Positions 18,072 through 26,614 of a DNA stretch of 64,000 bases are shown here, piece after piece. The first letter of the stretch is position 1; the number at the start of each line of letters is the position of its first letter. The notes below the pieces were generated by a model. It ran no database searches. It saw only the letters and a program-made list of their open reading frames with translations, and had not been told where the DNA came from. The position numbers were made by a program, and so were the translations under genes. This DNA is from Streptomyces sp. NRRL B-3428 (GTDB taxonomy: Bacteria > Actinomycetota > Actinomycetes > Streptomycetales > Streptomycetaceae). The stretch covers positions 62,001-126,000 of the forward strand of contig JOGW01000018.1 in assembly GCA_000721375.1 (NCBI GenBank), read 5' to 3'.

Positions 18072-18554
18072 ATGCCTGCCGCTGCCTCCCCCCGCACCCA
18101 GGCGGCCCTGGGCGCCGCCCGCACGGTCGCGACGGCCGCGCTCGCCGTACTGCTCGTCGTCGTGGGCGTGTGGACCTCCTGGTCCACGGCCCAGCACGTC
18201 ATCTTCACCAAGGGGCGCGAGCGCGGTGAGATGACCATCGTCCGCTGCGACGAGGACCGCTGCGAGGGTTCCTTCGCGCCCCTGTCCCCGGGTGCGCAGC
18301 CGCGCGCGAAGGTGTGGATCGAGGAGTCGGTCGGCACGAAGAAGGGCGCCGAACTCCCCGTCGTGGTCAAACCCAACTCCAGTCAGGTCGTACGCGCCGG
18401 AGGCGGTGGCTTCTTCCACGCATGGATCCCACTCGGCGGCGCCCTGCTCATGGCCGCGGTGGTCGTCGGCGGCGGGCTGCGCCTCGGCCGTATCGCGTGG
18501 GGTGCGGCGGTGGCGGGGGCGCTGATCCTGTTCGGGGCGTTCCTCACCAACTGA
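18072..18554 (+). CDS. Hypothetical membrane protein
   Basis: 160 residues. A membrane helix at about 22-42 (VATAALAVLLVVVGVWTSW), an extracytoplasmic loop of about 65 residues with two cysteines (VRCDEDRCEG), then two more helices (about 112-130 and 138-156). This resembles small DUF-type Streptomyces membrane proteins; I do not recognise a named family. The cysteine pair could form a disulphide outside. It starts 143 bp after ppc, so it may have its own promoter. Confidence 0.65.
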   Translation: MPAAASPRTQAALGAARTVATAALAVLLVVVGVWTSWSTAQHVIFTKGRERGEMTIVRCDEDRCEGSFAPLSPGAQPRAKVWIEESVGTKKGAELPVVVKPNSSQVVRAGGGGFFHAWIPLGGALLMAAVVVGGGLRLGRIAWGAAVAGALILFGAFLTN

Positions 18555-18585
18555 GCACCGCTTCGCGGCACGTGAGCACGTGAGC

Positions 18586-18629
18586 ACGTCGAAAGGGGGC
18601 CTCCCGCGCGGGAGGCCCCCTTTCGACGT
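18586..18629. terminator. 44-bp perfect palindrome, bidirectional terminator
   Basis: The two 22-base arms (18586-18607 and 18608-18629) are exact complements with no spacer; the core is CCTCCCGC|GCGGGAGG and both ends carry AAA/TTT. It sits between convergent genes (stop 18554 and stop 18640). Confidence 0.9.
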
Positions 18630-18639
18630 CGTACGGCGA

Positions 18640-19317
18640 TCAGGCCTTGTTCGCGCCTGCCTTGCGCCGCCAGAACATCAGCGCGCCACCGGCCGCCACC
18701 AGCAGGGCGGCAACCGTCGACAGCAGGCCCACCGGCGCACCGTTGCCGGTCTCAGCGAGGTCGCCACCGCCCTGACCCGAGGGCGACGGGGCCGGCGTGG
18801 CCGGCGTGGACGGAGTGGCCGGAGCGGACGGCGTGGCCTCGCCCGGCGTGGACGCGCTCGGCGTAGGCGTGGCGCTCCCGCCCGGCGTGCCCGGCGTCTC
18901 TTCGGTGTCCTCGCAGTCCGTCCAGAACACCTTGTGCTTGGCGGAGCCGTTCTCGCCGTCGAAGTTCCAGAACAGCTTGTAGTGCCCGTCGGGCAGCGTC
19001 AGGTCGTCGGTGCGCCCGTGACCGTCCGAGTCGAGCGTCAGCGAACCGGACTCGACCGTCTCGCCCTTCACGTCGGCGGTCGGCGCCCAGGCCTCGATGC
19101 GCCAGTCGACCTGCTGTGCGCTGTCGAACCCGAAGGCGTCGAGGTAGAACTCGCACACATGGGGCTCGTTCTTGGGGAGTTCTTCTCCGGTCGCGGAGTC
19201 GTGGATCTTCACGGTGCCGTTGTCACCGTGTGCGCCGGTGGCGTGAGCGGAAGGGGCGAGCAGCAGCGACGCGGTGGCGGCCACTGCTATGGCGCCCGCG
19301 GAGATGTGGGTGCGCAT
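18640..19317 (-). CDS. Cell-wall-anchored protein with LAXTG sortase signal
   Basis: 225 residues. Signal peptide (MRTHISAGAIAVAATASLLLAPSAHA), a 105-residue globular part with two cysteines (HVCEFY, WTDCED) that may bond, a Thr/Pro/Ser-rich wall-spanning stretch (about 128-172), then the sorting signal LAETG, a hydrophobic helix and the tail FWRRKAGANKA. LAXTG is the class E sortase motif of Streptomyces. The start is ATG 19317; a longer frame has no signal sequence. The ligand or role of the exposed domain is unknown. Confidence 0.85.
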   Translation of the reverse strand: MRTHISAGAIAVAATASLLLAPSAHATGAHGDNGTVKIHDSATGEELPKNEPHVCEFYLDAFGFDSAQQVDWRIEAWAPTADVKGETVESGSLTLDSDGHGRTDDLTLPDGHYKLFWNFDGENGSAKHKVFWTDCEDTEETPGTPGGSATPTPSASTPGEATPSAPATPSTPATPAPSPSGQGGGDLAETGNGAPVGLLSTVAALLVAAGGALMFWRRKAGANKA

Positions 19318-19473
19318 GGGCAGTCCATCTTCGAGAAGTGGCGGGTGAGGGATGCCTGTGGGGGCCCTGACGGAAGGCGCTTCAGAGTCCTGCCGCCGTG
19401 ACACACCGTCAAGCCACACTTGTCCCGCAAAACACCCTCTGTGGCCTCACGCCTCAAAAGTCGTCCATAACGA

Positions 19474-20070
19474 TCAGGAGTTGTACGAGGACTGCGCCCG
19501 CTCCAGACCCTCCGCGACCAGCGCCTCCACCGAGTCCGCACCCCGGTCCACGAAGTAGTCGAGCTCCTTGCGCTCGGTCGCCGAGAAGTCCTTCAGGACG
19601 AAGTCCGCGACCTGCATACGCCCCGGCGGCCGCCCGATCCCGAACCGCACCCGGTGGTACTCGGGCCCCATCGCCTTCGTCATCGACTTCAGACCGTTGT
19701 GCCCGTTGTCCCCGCCGCCCAGCTTCAGACGGAGCACCCCGTAGTCGATGTCCAGCTCGTCGTGGACGGCCACGATGTTCGCCGTCGGCACCTTGTAGAA
19801 GTCCCGCAGCGCCGTCACGGGACCACCGGACAGGTTCATGTACGACATCGGCTTCGCGAGGACGACCCGCCTGCTCGCCGGCCCCATGGGACCCAGCCGC
19901 CCCTCCAGGACCTGAGCCTGCGCCTTCCCGTGCCGCTTGAACGCACCGCCGATCCGTTCCGCGAGCAGATCCACGACCATGAAGCCCACATTGTGACGAT
20001 TGGCCGCATAGCCGGGGCCCGGATTGCCCAGGCCCACGATCAGCCAGGGGGCGTTGGCGTCGGTCGTCAT
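19474..20070 (-). CDS. pth: Peptidyl-tRNA hydrolase
   Basis: 198 residues. Catalytic His in [11 protein letters not shown], substrate motifs GLGNPGPGY at the N-terminus and [13 protein letters not shown], and HDELDIDYG are all present. It releases tRNA from drop-off peptidyl-tRNA and is essential in most bacteria. It follows rplY in the same direction, but a terminator at 20115-20148 lies between them, so pth probably has its own promoter or relies on readthrough. Confidence 0.96.
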   Translation of the reverse strand: MTTDANAPWLIVGLGNPGPGYAANRHNVGFMVVDLLAERIGGAFKRHGKAQAQVLEGRLGPMGPASRRVVLAKPMSYMNLSGGPVTALRDFYKVPTANIVAVHDELDIDYGVLRLKLGGGDNGHNGLKSMTKAMGPEYHRVRFGIGRPPGRMQVADFVLKDFSATERKELDYFVDRGADSVEALVAEGLERAQSSYNS

Positions 20071-20114
20071 GGTGCGGATTTCTCCCTCGAACGAAAAGTT
20101 CCGGCGATACGAAA

Positions 20115-20148
20115 ACGGGGTGGCGGACCCGAAGGTCCACCACCCCGT
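20115..20148 (-). terminator. rplY terminator
   Basis: A 15-bp stem with one mismatch and a 4-nt loop. Read on the minus strand it is followed by TTTTC, the form of an intrinsic terminator. It separates rplY from pth. Confidence 0.85.
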
Positions 20149-20174
20149 CAGTCAAGCAGAGTGTGCGGTGAGGC

Positions 20175-20768
20175 TCAGGCCTCGGCGCCCGCGGCCTCGC
20201 CCTCGGCGGCCTCGGCCGGGGCCTCCTCGGCCTGCGCGGCCAGGACCTGCAGCACGACGGTGTCGCCGTCGATCGACAGCGCCGAACCGGAGGGCAGCGT
20301 GATGTCCTTGGCGAGGATCTGCTCGCCGGCCGCGAGGCCCGCGATGGAGACCGTGACGGCCTCGGGGATGTGGGTGGCCTCGGCCTCGATCGGCAGCGCG
20401 TTCAGGACGTGCTCGAGCAGGTTGCCACCGGAGGCGAGCTCACCCTCGGTGTGGACCGGGACCTCGACGTTGACCTTCTCGCCGCGCTTCACGAGAAGCA
20501 GGTCGATGTGCTCCAGGAAACCCTTCAGCGGGTCACGGGTGATCGACTTCGGGATGGCCAGCTCGGTCTTGCCGTCGATGTCCAGGGCGAGCAGGACGTT
20601 CGGCGTACGGACGGCGAGCAGCAGCTCGTGGCCCGGGAGGGTCAGGTGGACCGGCTCGGTGCCGTGACCGTAAAGGACACCGGGAACCTTGTTCTCACGG
20701 CGGATACGGCGGGCGGCACCCTTGCCGAACTCGGTACGGGTCTCGGTGGTGAGCTTGACCTCGGACAT
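20175..20768 (-). CDS. rplY: 50S ribosomal protein L25/general stress protein Ctc
   Basis: 197 residues: the long Ctc form of L25, with the N-terminal 5S-rRNA-binding domain (TETRTEFGKGAARRIRRENKVPGVLYG) and a C-terminal TL5-type domain ending in an Ala/Glu-rich tail. The start is ATG 20768 with GAGGAG upstream. Remarkably, a hairpin with a T6 run ends only 20 bases before the ATG, so every transcript from an upstream promoter must pass it (see findings). Part of the leftward glmU-prs-rplY-pth block. Confidence 0.95.
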   Translation of the reverse strand: MSEVKLTTETRTEFGKGAARRIRRENKVPGVLYGHGTEPVHLTLPGHELLLAVRTPNVLLALDIDGKTELAIPKSITRDPLKGFLEHIDLLLVKRGEKVNVEVPVHTEGELASGGNLLEHVLNALPIEAEATHIPEAVTVSIAGLAAGEQILAKDITLPSGSALSIDGDTVVLQVLAAQAEEAPAEAAEGEAAGAEA

Positions 20769-20788
20769 TGCGCACTCCTCGTAGAAAG

Positions 20789-20819
20789 AAAAAAGTTGTG
20801 GCGGTCACCCGGCCACAAC
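20789..20819 (-). promoter_or_regulatory. Terminator-like hairpin in the rplY leader
   Basis: On the minus strand, GTTGTGGC, a 9-nt loop and GCCACAAC (20819-20795) are followed at once by six T residues (20794-20789). The rplY Shine-Dalgarno and ATG (20768) come directly after. It is either the prs terminator or an attenuator governing rplY. Confidence 0.7.
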
Positions 20820-20979
20820 GTCTGGCCCGACTCAACAGGCCTGCTACGAAGAGCGCGTCGATAACGGACCGCCGGCACTCGCAGATACGAGCGCGGCCTC
20901 CCTCGCCGAGCAACTTCGACAGTTTACCCGGAAGGGAGGCCGCAGCCCAAAACGATCTTCTACGGTCCTACGGAGAGCC

Positions 20980-21954
20980 CTAGTTCTCCTCGAAGAGGCT
21001 GGTCACCGAGCCGTCCTCGAAGATCTCCCGCACCGCGTCCGCGATGGTCGGAGCGATCGAAAGCACCGTGATCTTGTCCAGCTCCAGCTCACCCGGAGTC
21101 GGCAGCGTGTCCGTGAACACGAACTCGCTGACCTTCGAGTTCTTCAGCCGGTCAGCGGCCGGACCCGAGAGCACACCGTGCGTGGCCGTCACGATGACGT
21201 CCTCCGCACCGTGCGCGAACAGGGCGTCGGCGGCGGCGCAGATCGTGCCACCCGTGTCGATCATGTCGTCCACCAGGACGCAGACGCGGCCCTCCACATC
21301 ACCGACGACCTCGTGCACGGTCACCTGGTTCGCGACGTCCTTGTCACGGCGCTTGTGCACGATGGCAAGGGGGGCGCCCAGGCGGTCGCACCAGCGGTCG
21401 GCGACGCGTACGCGGCCGGCGTCGGGGGAGACGACCGTCAGCTTCGAGCGGTCGACCTTGTGGCCCACGTAGTCCGCGAGCAGCGGCAGCGCGAAGAGGT
21501 GGTCGACCGGACCGTCGAAGAAGCCCACGATCTGGTCGGTGTGCAGGTCGACCGTCACGATGCGGTCGGCGCCCGCCGTCTTCATCAGATCGGCGACGAG
21601 CTTGGCCGAAATCGGCTCACGGCCCTTGTGCTTCTTGTCCTGACGGGCATAGCCGTAGAACGGCACGATCACCGTGATGGAGCGGGCCGACGCGCGCTTC
21701 AGCGCGTCGATCATGATCAGCTGCTCCATGATCCACTTGTTGATCGGAGCCGTGTGGCTCTGGATCAGGAAGCAGTCCGCACCACGGGCCGACTCCTCGT
21801 AGCGGACGTAGATCTCGCCGTTGGCGAAGTCGAAGGCCTTGGTCGGGACGAGACCGACACCCAGCTTGTGGGCGACCTCCTCGGCCAGCTCGGGGTGGGC
21901 GCGGCCGGAGAAGAGCATCAACTTCTTCTCGCCGGTCGTCTTGAACCCGGTCAC
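20980..21954 (-). CDS. prs: Ribose-phosphate pyrophosphokinase (PRPP synthetase)
   Basis: 324 residues. Motifs: FANGEIYVRYEESARGADCF, the signature DRIVTVDLHTDQIVGFFD, and the PRPP loop VCVLVDDMIDTGGT (about residues 218-231). It makes PRPP from ribose-5-phosphate and ATP for nucleotide, His and Trp synthesis. It follows glmU by 156 bp in the same direction, a conserved bacterial pairing. A long inverted repeat (GCGGCCTCCCT/AGGGAGGCCGC, 20903-20943 region) lies past its stop. Confidence 0.96.
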   Translation of the reverse strand: MTGFKTTGEKKLMLFSGRAHPELAEEVAHKLGVGLVPTKAFDFANGEIYVRYEESARGADCFLIQSHTAPINKWIMEQLIMIDALKRASARSITVIVPFYGYARQDKKHKGREPISAKLVADLMKTAGADRIVTVDLHTDQIVGFFDGPVDHLFALPLLADYVGHKVDRSKLTVVSPDAGRVRVADRWCDRLGAPLAIVHKRRDKDVANQVTVHEVVGDVEGRVCVLVDDMIDTGGTICAAADALFAHGAEDVIVTATHGVLSGPAADRLKNSKVSEFVFTDTLPTPGELELDKITVLSIAPTIADAVREIFEDGSVTSLFEEN

Positions 21955-22110
21955 AGCACAGTCTCCTCAGAGGTGATCGATCGCCGCCCAGAACCCGCGT
22001 GCACCGCATACATCGCGTATGCCGCGTTGGCCGAGATGGCCGCGTTTGAGCAAGCCGACAAAATGTGTGCGCCTATCACGGTACGCCGCTCACGGCCCAC
22101 CTGTTTTCCG

Positions 22111-23559
22111 TCAGCTCTCGCCTTCGGACTTCCCGGACGCCGCCTCCGCAGCCTTCGCGGCGGCGCTGCCCGGACGCTTACGGGCCACCCAGCCCTCGAT
22201 ATTCCGCTGCTGACCACGGGCGACGGCCAGCGAACCGGCCGGCACATCCTTCGTGATCACCGAGCCCGCAGCGGTGTACGCACCGTCCCCGACCGTGACA
22301 GGTGCCACAAACATGTTGTCCGAACCCGTCTTGCAGTGCGACCCCACGGTCGTGTGGTGCTTCGCCTCACCGTCGTAGTTCACGAAGACACTCGCGGCAC
22401 CGATGTTCGTGAAATCACCGATCGTCGCGTCACCCACGTACGAAAGGTGCGGAACCTTCGTGCCCTCACCGATCGAGGAGTTCTTCGTCTCGACGTACGT
22501 GCCGATCTTGCTCTTCCTGCCGAGCTTCGAACCGGGCCGCAGATACGCGTACGGGCCCACACTCGCGCCCTCACCGATCTCCGAGCTGTACGCCACCGCG
22601 TTGTCCACACGCGCGTCCGGGCCCACCTTGGTGTCCGTCAGACGCGTGTTGGGACCCACCTCGGCACCCGCCGCGATGTGCGTGCTGCCGAGCAGCTGCG
22701 TACCCGGGTGGATCAGCGCGTCCGGCTCGAACGTCACCATCGCGTCGATGAACGTCGACGCCGGGTCCACGACCGTCACACCGGCCATCATCGCTTCCGT
22801 CAGCAGCCGGTCGTTGAGGATCCGTCGGGCCTCGGACAGCTGCACACGGTTGTTGATCCCGGCGATCTCCCGGTGGTCACCGGCCACACTCGCGCCCACC
22901 CGGTGCCCGGCCTCCCGCAGAATCCCCAGCACGTCCGTGAGGTACTCCTCACCCTGGCTGTTGTCCGTCCGCACCTTGCCCAGCGCATCCGCCAGCAACT
23001 GCCCGTCGAACGCGAACACCCCGGAGTTGATCTCGCGGATCGCCCGCTGCGACTCACTCGCGTCCTTGTGCTCGACGATCGCGGTCACGGCGCCCGAGAC
23101 ACCGTCGCGCACGATCCGCCCGTAACCGGTCGCATCCGGCATCTCGGCGGTGAGCACCGTCACGGCGTTCCCGTCGGCGACATGCGTATCGGCCAGTTTC
23201 TTGAGCGTCGCGCCCGTCAGCAGCGGGGTATCCCCGCATACGACGATCACGGTGCCGTCCACCGCACCACCCAGCGGCTCCAGACCCATCCGCACCGCGT
23301 GCCCGGTCCCGTTCTGCTGCTCCTGCACGGCGGTACGCGCGGTGGGATCGATCGCGGCGAGATGCTCCTTGACCTGCTCACGCCCATGCCCCACGACCAC
23401 GACAAGCTCCTGCGGGGAGAGCTCACGCGCGGCGGTGACCACGTGCCCGACGAGGGTCCGGCCACAGATCTCGTGCAGCACCTTGGGGGTGCGCGACTTC
23501 ATACGGGTGCCCTCACCCGCTGCGAGTACGACTACGGCTGCCGGGCTTGTGGCGCTCAC
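22111..23559 (-). CDS. glmU: Bifunctional UDP-N-acetylglucosamine pyrophosphorylase/glucosamine-1-phosphate acetyltransferase
   Basis: 482 residues. The N-terminal nucleotidyltransferase starts VVVLAAGEGTRMKSRTPKVLH; from about residue 260 the protein is a left-handed beta-helix of hexapeptide repeats, with KNSSIGEGTKVPHLSYVGDA at the acetyltransferase site. It makes UDP-GlcNAc for peptidoglycan. The C-terminus is a basic, Ala-rich tail typical of actinobacteria. It lies just downstream of a tRNA gene in the same direction. Confidence 0.96.
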   Translation of the reverse strand: MSATSPAAVVVLAAGEGTRMKSRTPKVLHEICGRTLVGHVVTAARELSPQELVVVVGHGREQVKEHLAAIDPTARTAVQEQQNGTGHAVRMGLEPLGGAVDGTVIVVCGDTPLLTGATLKKLADTHVADGNAVTVLTAEMPDATGYGRIVRDGVSGAVTAIVEHKDASESQRAIREINSGVFAFDGQLLADALGKVRTDNSQGEEYLTDVLGILREAGHRVGASVAGDHREIAGINNRVQLSEARRILNDRLLTEAMMAGVTVVDPASTFIDAMVTFEPDALIHPGTQLLGSTHIAAGAEVGPNTRLTDTKVGPDARVDNAVAYSSEIGEGASVGPYAYLRPGSKLGRKSKIGTYVETKNSSIGEGTKVPHLSYVGDATIGDFTNIGAASVFVNYDGEAKHHTTVGSHCKTGSDNMFVAPVTVGDGAYTAAGSVITKDVPAGSLAVARGQQRNIEGWVARKRPGSAAAKAAEAASGKSEGES

Positions 23560-23637
23560 GGGATGGCCCTTCGGCTTCGGATGTTGTGCGGGGGGACATC
23601 CGCAGGATACCGGGGCGTAGAGGGGTGGAAATGAGCG

Positions 23638-23665
23638 CGGGGCCCGACTGTTGGGTCGGGCCCCG
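23638..23665 (-). terminator. tRNA-Gln terminator
   Basis: Perfect 11-bp stem (23638-23648 with 23655-23665, CGGGGCCCGAC) with a 6-nt loop, 13 bases past the tRNA 3' end and before glmU. Confidence 0.75.
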
Positions 23666-23677
23666 AACTGAGCAATG

Positions 23678-23749
23678 CTCCCCCGCCAGGACTCGAACCC
23701 GGACAGATGGCACCAAAAGCCACAGTGCTGCCAATTACACCACAGGGGA
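23678..23749 (-). tRNA. tRNA-Gln(UUG)
   Basis: 72 nt folding as a complete cloverleaf: acceptor TCCCCTG/CGGGGGA, D stem GTGT/GCAC, anticodon stem GTGGC/GCCAT with loop TTTTGGT (anticodon TTG), T stem CCGGG/CCTGG with the TTCGAGT loop. The discriminator is G and CCA is not encoded. It reads CAA glutamine codons, which are rare in this high-GC genome. Confidence 0.95.
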
Positions 23750-23925
23750 CTAAACCGGACATTTAGTTCGGTCGTCGATTAGCTCCCAACACTATGCCGT
23801 ACCAGGTGCCTTCGATGCGACGGCCCTTTTGTTCGCGCGGGCACCCACTCACCGAATCCCCGCCTAGTACGGCGTACTCGAAACTCACCAGAAAGTGACA
23901 CCCCCGCGCCCGTAGGCTGGAAGGC

Positions 23926-25233
23926 ATGACCACGACGGGGGAAGTGCACCACCAGGCGGCCGGGGGGCCGTGGTGGTGGGCGAGGCGGCGTAGTGCCGTG
24001 TTCGATATCGGGCTCGCGGTGGTGTCCGCGGGGGAGTGTGCTGTCGAGGGGGTGGCCTTCGCCCAGCGTGGGGGGCTGCCCGTCGTGCTGGGTGCGCTGC
24101 TCGGCGTCGTCGTGGGGGCGACGTTGGTGCTGCGGCGGCAGTGGCCGATCGCCGTGGTGCTCGTGTCGATCGCGGTGACGCCGGCGAGCATGGGGTTCCT
24201 GCTGACGATCGTGGGTCTGTATTCGCTGGCGGCTTCGGATGTGCCCAGGAGGATCACGGGCGCCCTTGCGGGGATGGCGTTGCTCGGCACCTTGATCGTG
24301 GTGTGGGCGCGGATGATGCAGGACCAGGACCGCCTTGAGTTCGGCGGGTGGTTCGTGCCGTTCATGGCCGTGACGATGTCGCTGGGTGTGACCGGGCCTT
24401 CGGTCTGCCTCGGTTTGTACGTGGGGGCGCGGCGGCGGCTCATGGAGTCGCTGACGGAGCGGGCGGATTCGCTGGAGCGGGAGCTTCAGTTGCTGGCCGA
24501 GCGGGCCGAGGAGCGGGCCGAGTGGGCGCGTAATGAGGAGCGGACGCGGATCGCCCGTGAGATGCATGACGTGGTGGCGCATCGGGTGTCGCTGATGGTG
24601 GTGCATGCGGCGGCGTTGCAGGCGGTGGCGCGCAAGGATCCCGAGAAGGCTGTGAAGAACGCGGCGCTTGTGGGGGACATGGGGCGGCAGGCGCTGACCG
24701 AGCTGCGGGAGATGCTCGGGGTGCTGCGCGCCCATGAGCCGCAGCCCGAGGTCGCGGCGCAGCCGCTGGCGGCTGTGGGTGCGGCTGCCGCGGCGGCTGC
24801 CTTCAAGGCCGAGGTGGAGCAGGTTCCCTGTCTGGCCGAGGTGGACGTGCTGGTGGAGCAGTCGCGGGCGGCCGGGATGGCGGTGGATCTGTCGGTGGAC
24901 GGAGAGCCCCTCTCGTATGAACGGGAGGTCGAGCAGACCGCGTACCGGGTGATCCAGGAGTGCCTGACGAACGTGCACAAGCATGCCCCGGGCGCGAAGA
25001 CCCGCGTGCGGCTCGCGCACCGCTCCGGCGAGGTGGCGATGCAGGTGGAGAACGGCCCTTCACCGGACGGCGTGGAGGACGGCGCCCGGCTGCCGAGCGG
25101 GGGCAACGGTCTGGTGGGGATGCGGGAGCGGGTGACGTCGTTGGGCGGGGTGTTCGTGGCGGGGCCGACGGACAGTGGGGGGTTCCGGGTGTCGGCGGTG
25201 ATCCCTGGTCGGGCCGAGTTCAGCCCGAGGTGA
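23926..25233 (+). CDS. Orphan NarL-type sensor histidine kinase
   Basis: 435 residues. Four to five membrane helices fill residues 24-165, with little extracellular sequence. A coiled coil (ESLTERADSLERELQLLAERAEE) leads to the HisKA_3 box TRIAREMHDVVAHR (His214). The ATPase domain has VIQECLTNVHKHAPGAK (N box) and GGNGLVGMRERV (G box). No response regulator adjoins it. A TAGGCT element 7 bases before the ATG and the absence of a strong Shine-Dalgarno suggest a leaderless transcript. The last 14 bases overlap the convergent SUKH-3 gene. Confidence 0.88.
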   Translation: MTTTGEVHHQAAGGPWWWARRRSAVFDIGLAVVSAGECAVEGVAFAQRGGLPVVLGALLGVVVGATLVLRRQWPIAVVLVSIAVTPASMGFLLTIVGLYSLAASDVPRRITGALAGMALLGTLIVVWARMMQDQDRLEFGGWFVPFMAVTMSLGVTGPSVCLGLYVGARRRLMESLTERADSLERELQLLAERAEERAEWARNEERTRIAREMHDVVAHRVSLMVVHAAALQAVARKDPEKAVKNAALVGDMGRQALTELREMLGVLRAHEPQPEVAAQPLAAVGAAAAAAAFKAEVEQVPCLAEVDVLVEQSRAAGMAVDLSVDGEPLSYEREVEQTAYRVIQECLTNVHKHAPGAKTRVRLAHRSGEVAMQVENGPSPDGVEDGARLPSGGNGLVGMRERVTSLGGVFVAGPTDSGGFRVSAVIPGRAEFSPR

Positions 25234-25720
25234 GCCGTGTCGGTGCCGTCCCCGATACCAGCATCGTGAGGGCGGTGTCCACGTCGCGGCCGAGGTACCA
25301 GTCGCCGCTGTGGTCGAGGCTGTAGACGCGGCCGGTGGCGTCGATGGTGAGGAGGCCCTGGCCGGTCGTGTCGACGCCGAGGGGGCAGACCTCCGATTCC
25401 AGGGCGCGGCCGAGGTCGCCGAGGGTGCGGGCCATGTGGAGGCCGTGCAGGGGGTCGAAGTGCACGGTGGCGGGGGCGATCTGGCGGCCGGGGCCGGCGG
25501 GTGTGACGTGCAGGCCGCCGAATTCGGCCCAGGCCTCGACGGCCGCGGGGAAGACGGTGTGGCGGTGTCCTGCGGGTGAAACGTGCGAGCGCAGGGCGTC
25601 GGCCCAGTACTCGGCGCGTTTGATGTCCCAGCGTCCGGGCTGCCAGCCGGCTTGGCGCAGGGCGGCGTCCACGGTGACGGGGAACCGGGTGGTCGAGGTG
25701 CGGTCGGTCGGTGAGGTCAT
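25220..25720 (-). CDS. SUKH-3 family (immunity-like) protein
   Basis: 166 residues. The order WDIKRAEYWADAL, FPAAVEAWAEFGGL, ARTLGDLGRALE, CPLGVDTTGQGLLTIDATGRVYSLDHSGDWYLG matches the SUKH-3 group, known from polymorphic-toxin loci as an immunity fold. The ATG shares one base with the stop of the upstream deaminase-like gene (TGATG), so the two are translationally coupled. In toxin systems SUKH proteins neutralise nuclease or deaminase toxins; that role here is inference. Confidence 0.75.
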   Translation of the reverse strand: MTSPTDRTSTTRFPVTVDAALRQAGWQPGRWDIKRAEYWADALRSHVSPAGHRHTVFPAAVEAWAEFGGLHVTPAGPGRQIAPATVHFDPLHGLHMARTLGDLGRALESEVCPLGVDTTGQGLLTIDATGRVYSLDHSGDWYLGRDVDTALTMLVSGTAPTRLTSG

Positions 25721-26298
25721 CAACTGGCGTTCCCCGTGTGCGAGTCGTTTCGGCCCTGATGGTTCGGCTGGTTCGGCCGGTTCGCCGGTTCCGGCTGGTC
25801 CGGTTCCACGACGCGTACGCCGAAGTGGGCGATGAGTGCGTCGCAGGAGCGGCAGGGCGGGGCGAAGCTGCCGTGCAGCGGGTCGCCGTCCTCGCGGATG
25901 CGCCGGGTGGTGAGTTTGGCCTGCTTCAGGGACTTACGGGCTTCGCCGGAGGTCAGCGGTTTGCGCTGGGCCCGCTTGGAGCGGGTGGCCTCGTGTGCGG
26001 TCAAGTGCCTTGAGAGTAGGGCGACTTCGGGGCAGCGTCCGGTGAACCGCTCTCTCTGGCCGCTGGTGAGGGTGTCGAGGAAGTCCTGGACGAGGGGGTG
26101 CAGCGCGGGCGGGACGTCGCCGCGGGCGGCGGTGGCGGTGAGAGTTTCTCCGCGTACGGAGAGGGCGGCGGCGACGGTCGGCAGGATGCCGTCGCGGCGG
26201 TTGGTTAGGGCCGGCGGCAGTGAAACGTCCTCGTTCGACCAAGTGAGGCGTGGGTCACCCGTTTTGGATGTTGATGATGAAGATTGTGCGGTGTGCAT
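25720..26298 (-). CDS. YwqJ-like putative deaminase
   Basis: 192 residues. A YwqJ-type nucleic acid/nucleotide deaminase pattern is visible: GRCPEVALLSRHL supplies a C-x-E motif with the proton-shuttle Glu and one zinc ligand (about residue 90), and FAPPCRSCDALIAHFGV supplies the P-C-x-x-C zinc ligands (about residue 160). There is no secretion signal or delivery domain, unlike typical polymorphic toxins. Start ATG 26298 has GGGGAGGG about 11 bases upstream. Cotranslated with the SUKH-3 gene and divergent from a SUKH-1 gene. Confidence 0.75.
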   Translation of the reverse strand: MHTAQSSSSTSKTGDPRLTWSNEDVSLPPALTNRRDGILPTVAAALSVRGETLTATAARGDVPPALHPLVQDFLDTLTSGQRERFTGRCPEVALLSRHLTAHEATRSKRAQRKPLTSGEARKSLKQAKLTTRRIREDGDPLHGSFAPPCRSCDALIAHFGVRVVEPDQPEPANRPNQPNHQGRNDSHTGNAS

Positions 26299-26614
26299 TG
26301 GTGATGCATCCCTCCCCGTGCTGCGGCTGTAGCCGCTTCCCCCGTAGAGCGCGCACTCCCCCGAGTGCGGTGGACAGCCTGTCAAATGGGGCGGGTGATG
26401 TGGAAGGCGGGATCAAATGTCCCTTCCGTACCACCCCTGTTTTCGGCTGACTGTCACGGCTGCGTGACAGCTGGTCATGGAAGCGGAGGCCCGGTGACCG
26501 GTGTTGCTCCAGCGCATAGGCTGGGATGCGACAGCCATGGCAGACGGTCCCGTGAGGCAGTACGAACGGGGCGTCGGATGGGTTCGACGAACAGTGCCGC
26601 AGGGGGCAACCGCG
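26299..26614. other. 316-bp divergent control region of the deaminase/SUKH genes
   Basis: No gene seen. It contains a palindrome, CTGTCACG-GCTG-CGTGACAG (26451-26470), roughly midway between the two divergent starts and a plausible operator for both arms of the locus. Confidence 0.55.

Noticed and set aside
23926..25233. Two-component operon
   Set aside because: The histidine kinase has no adjacent response regulator; the two regulators in the window are more than 12 kb away.
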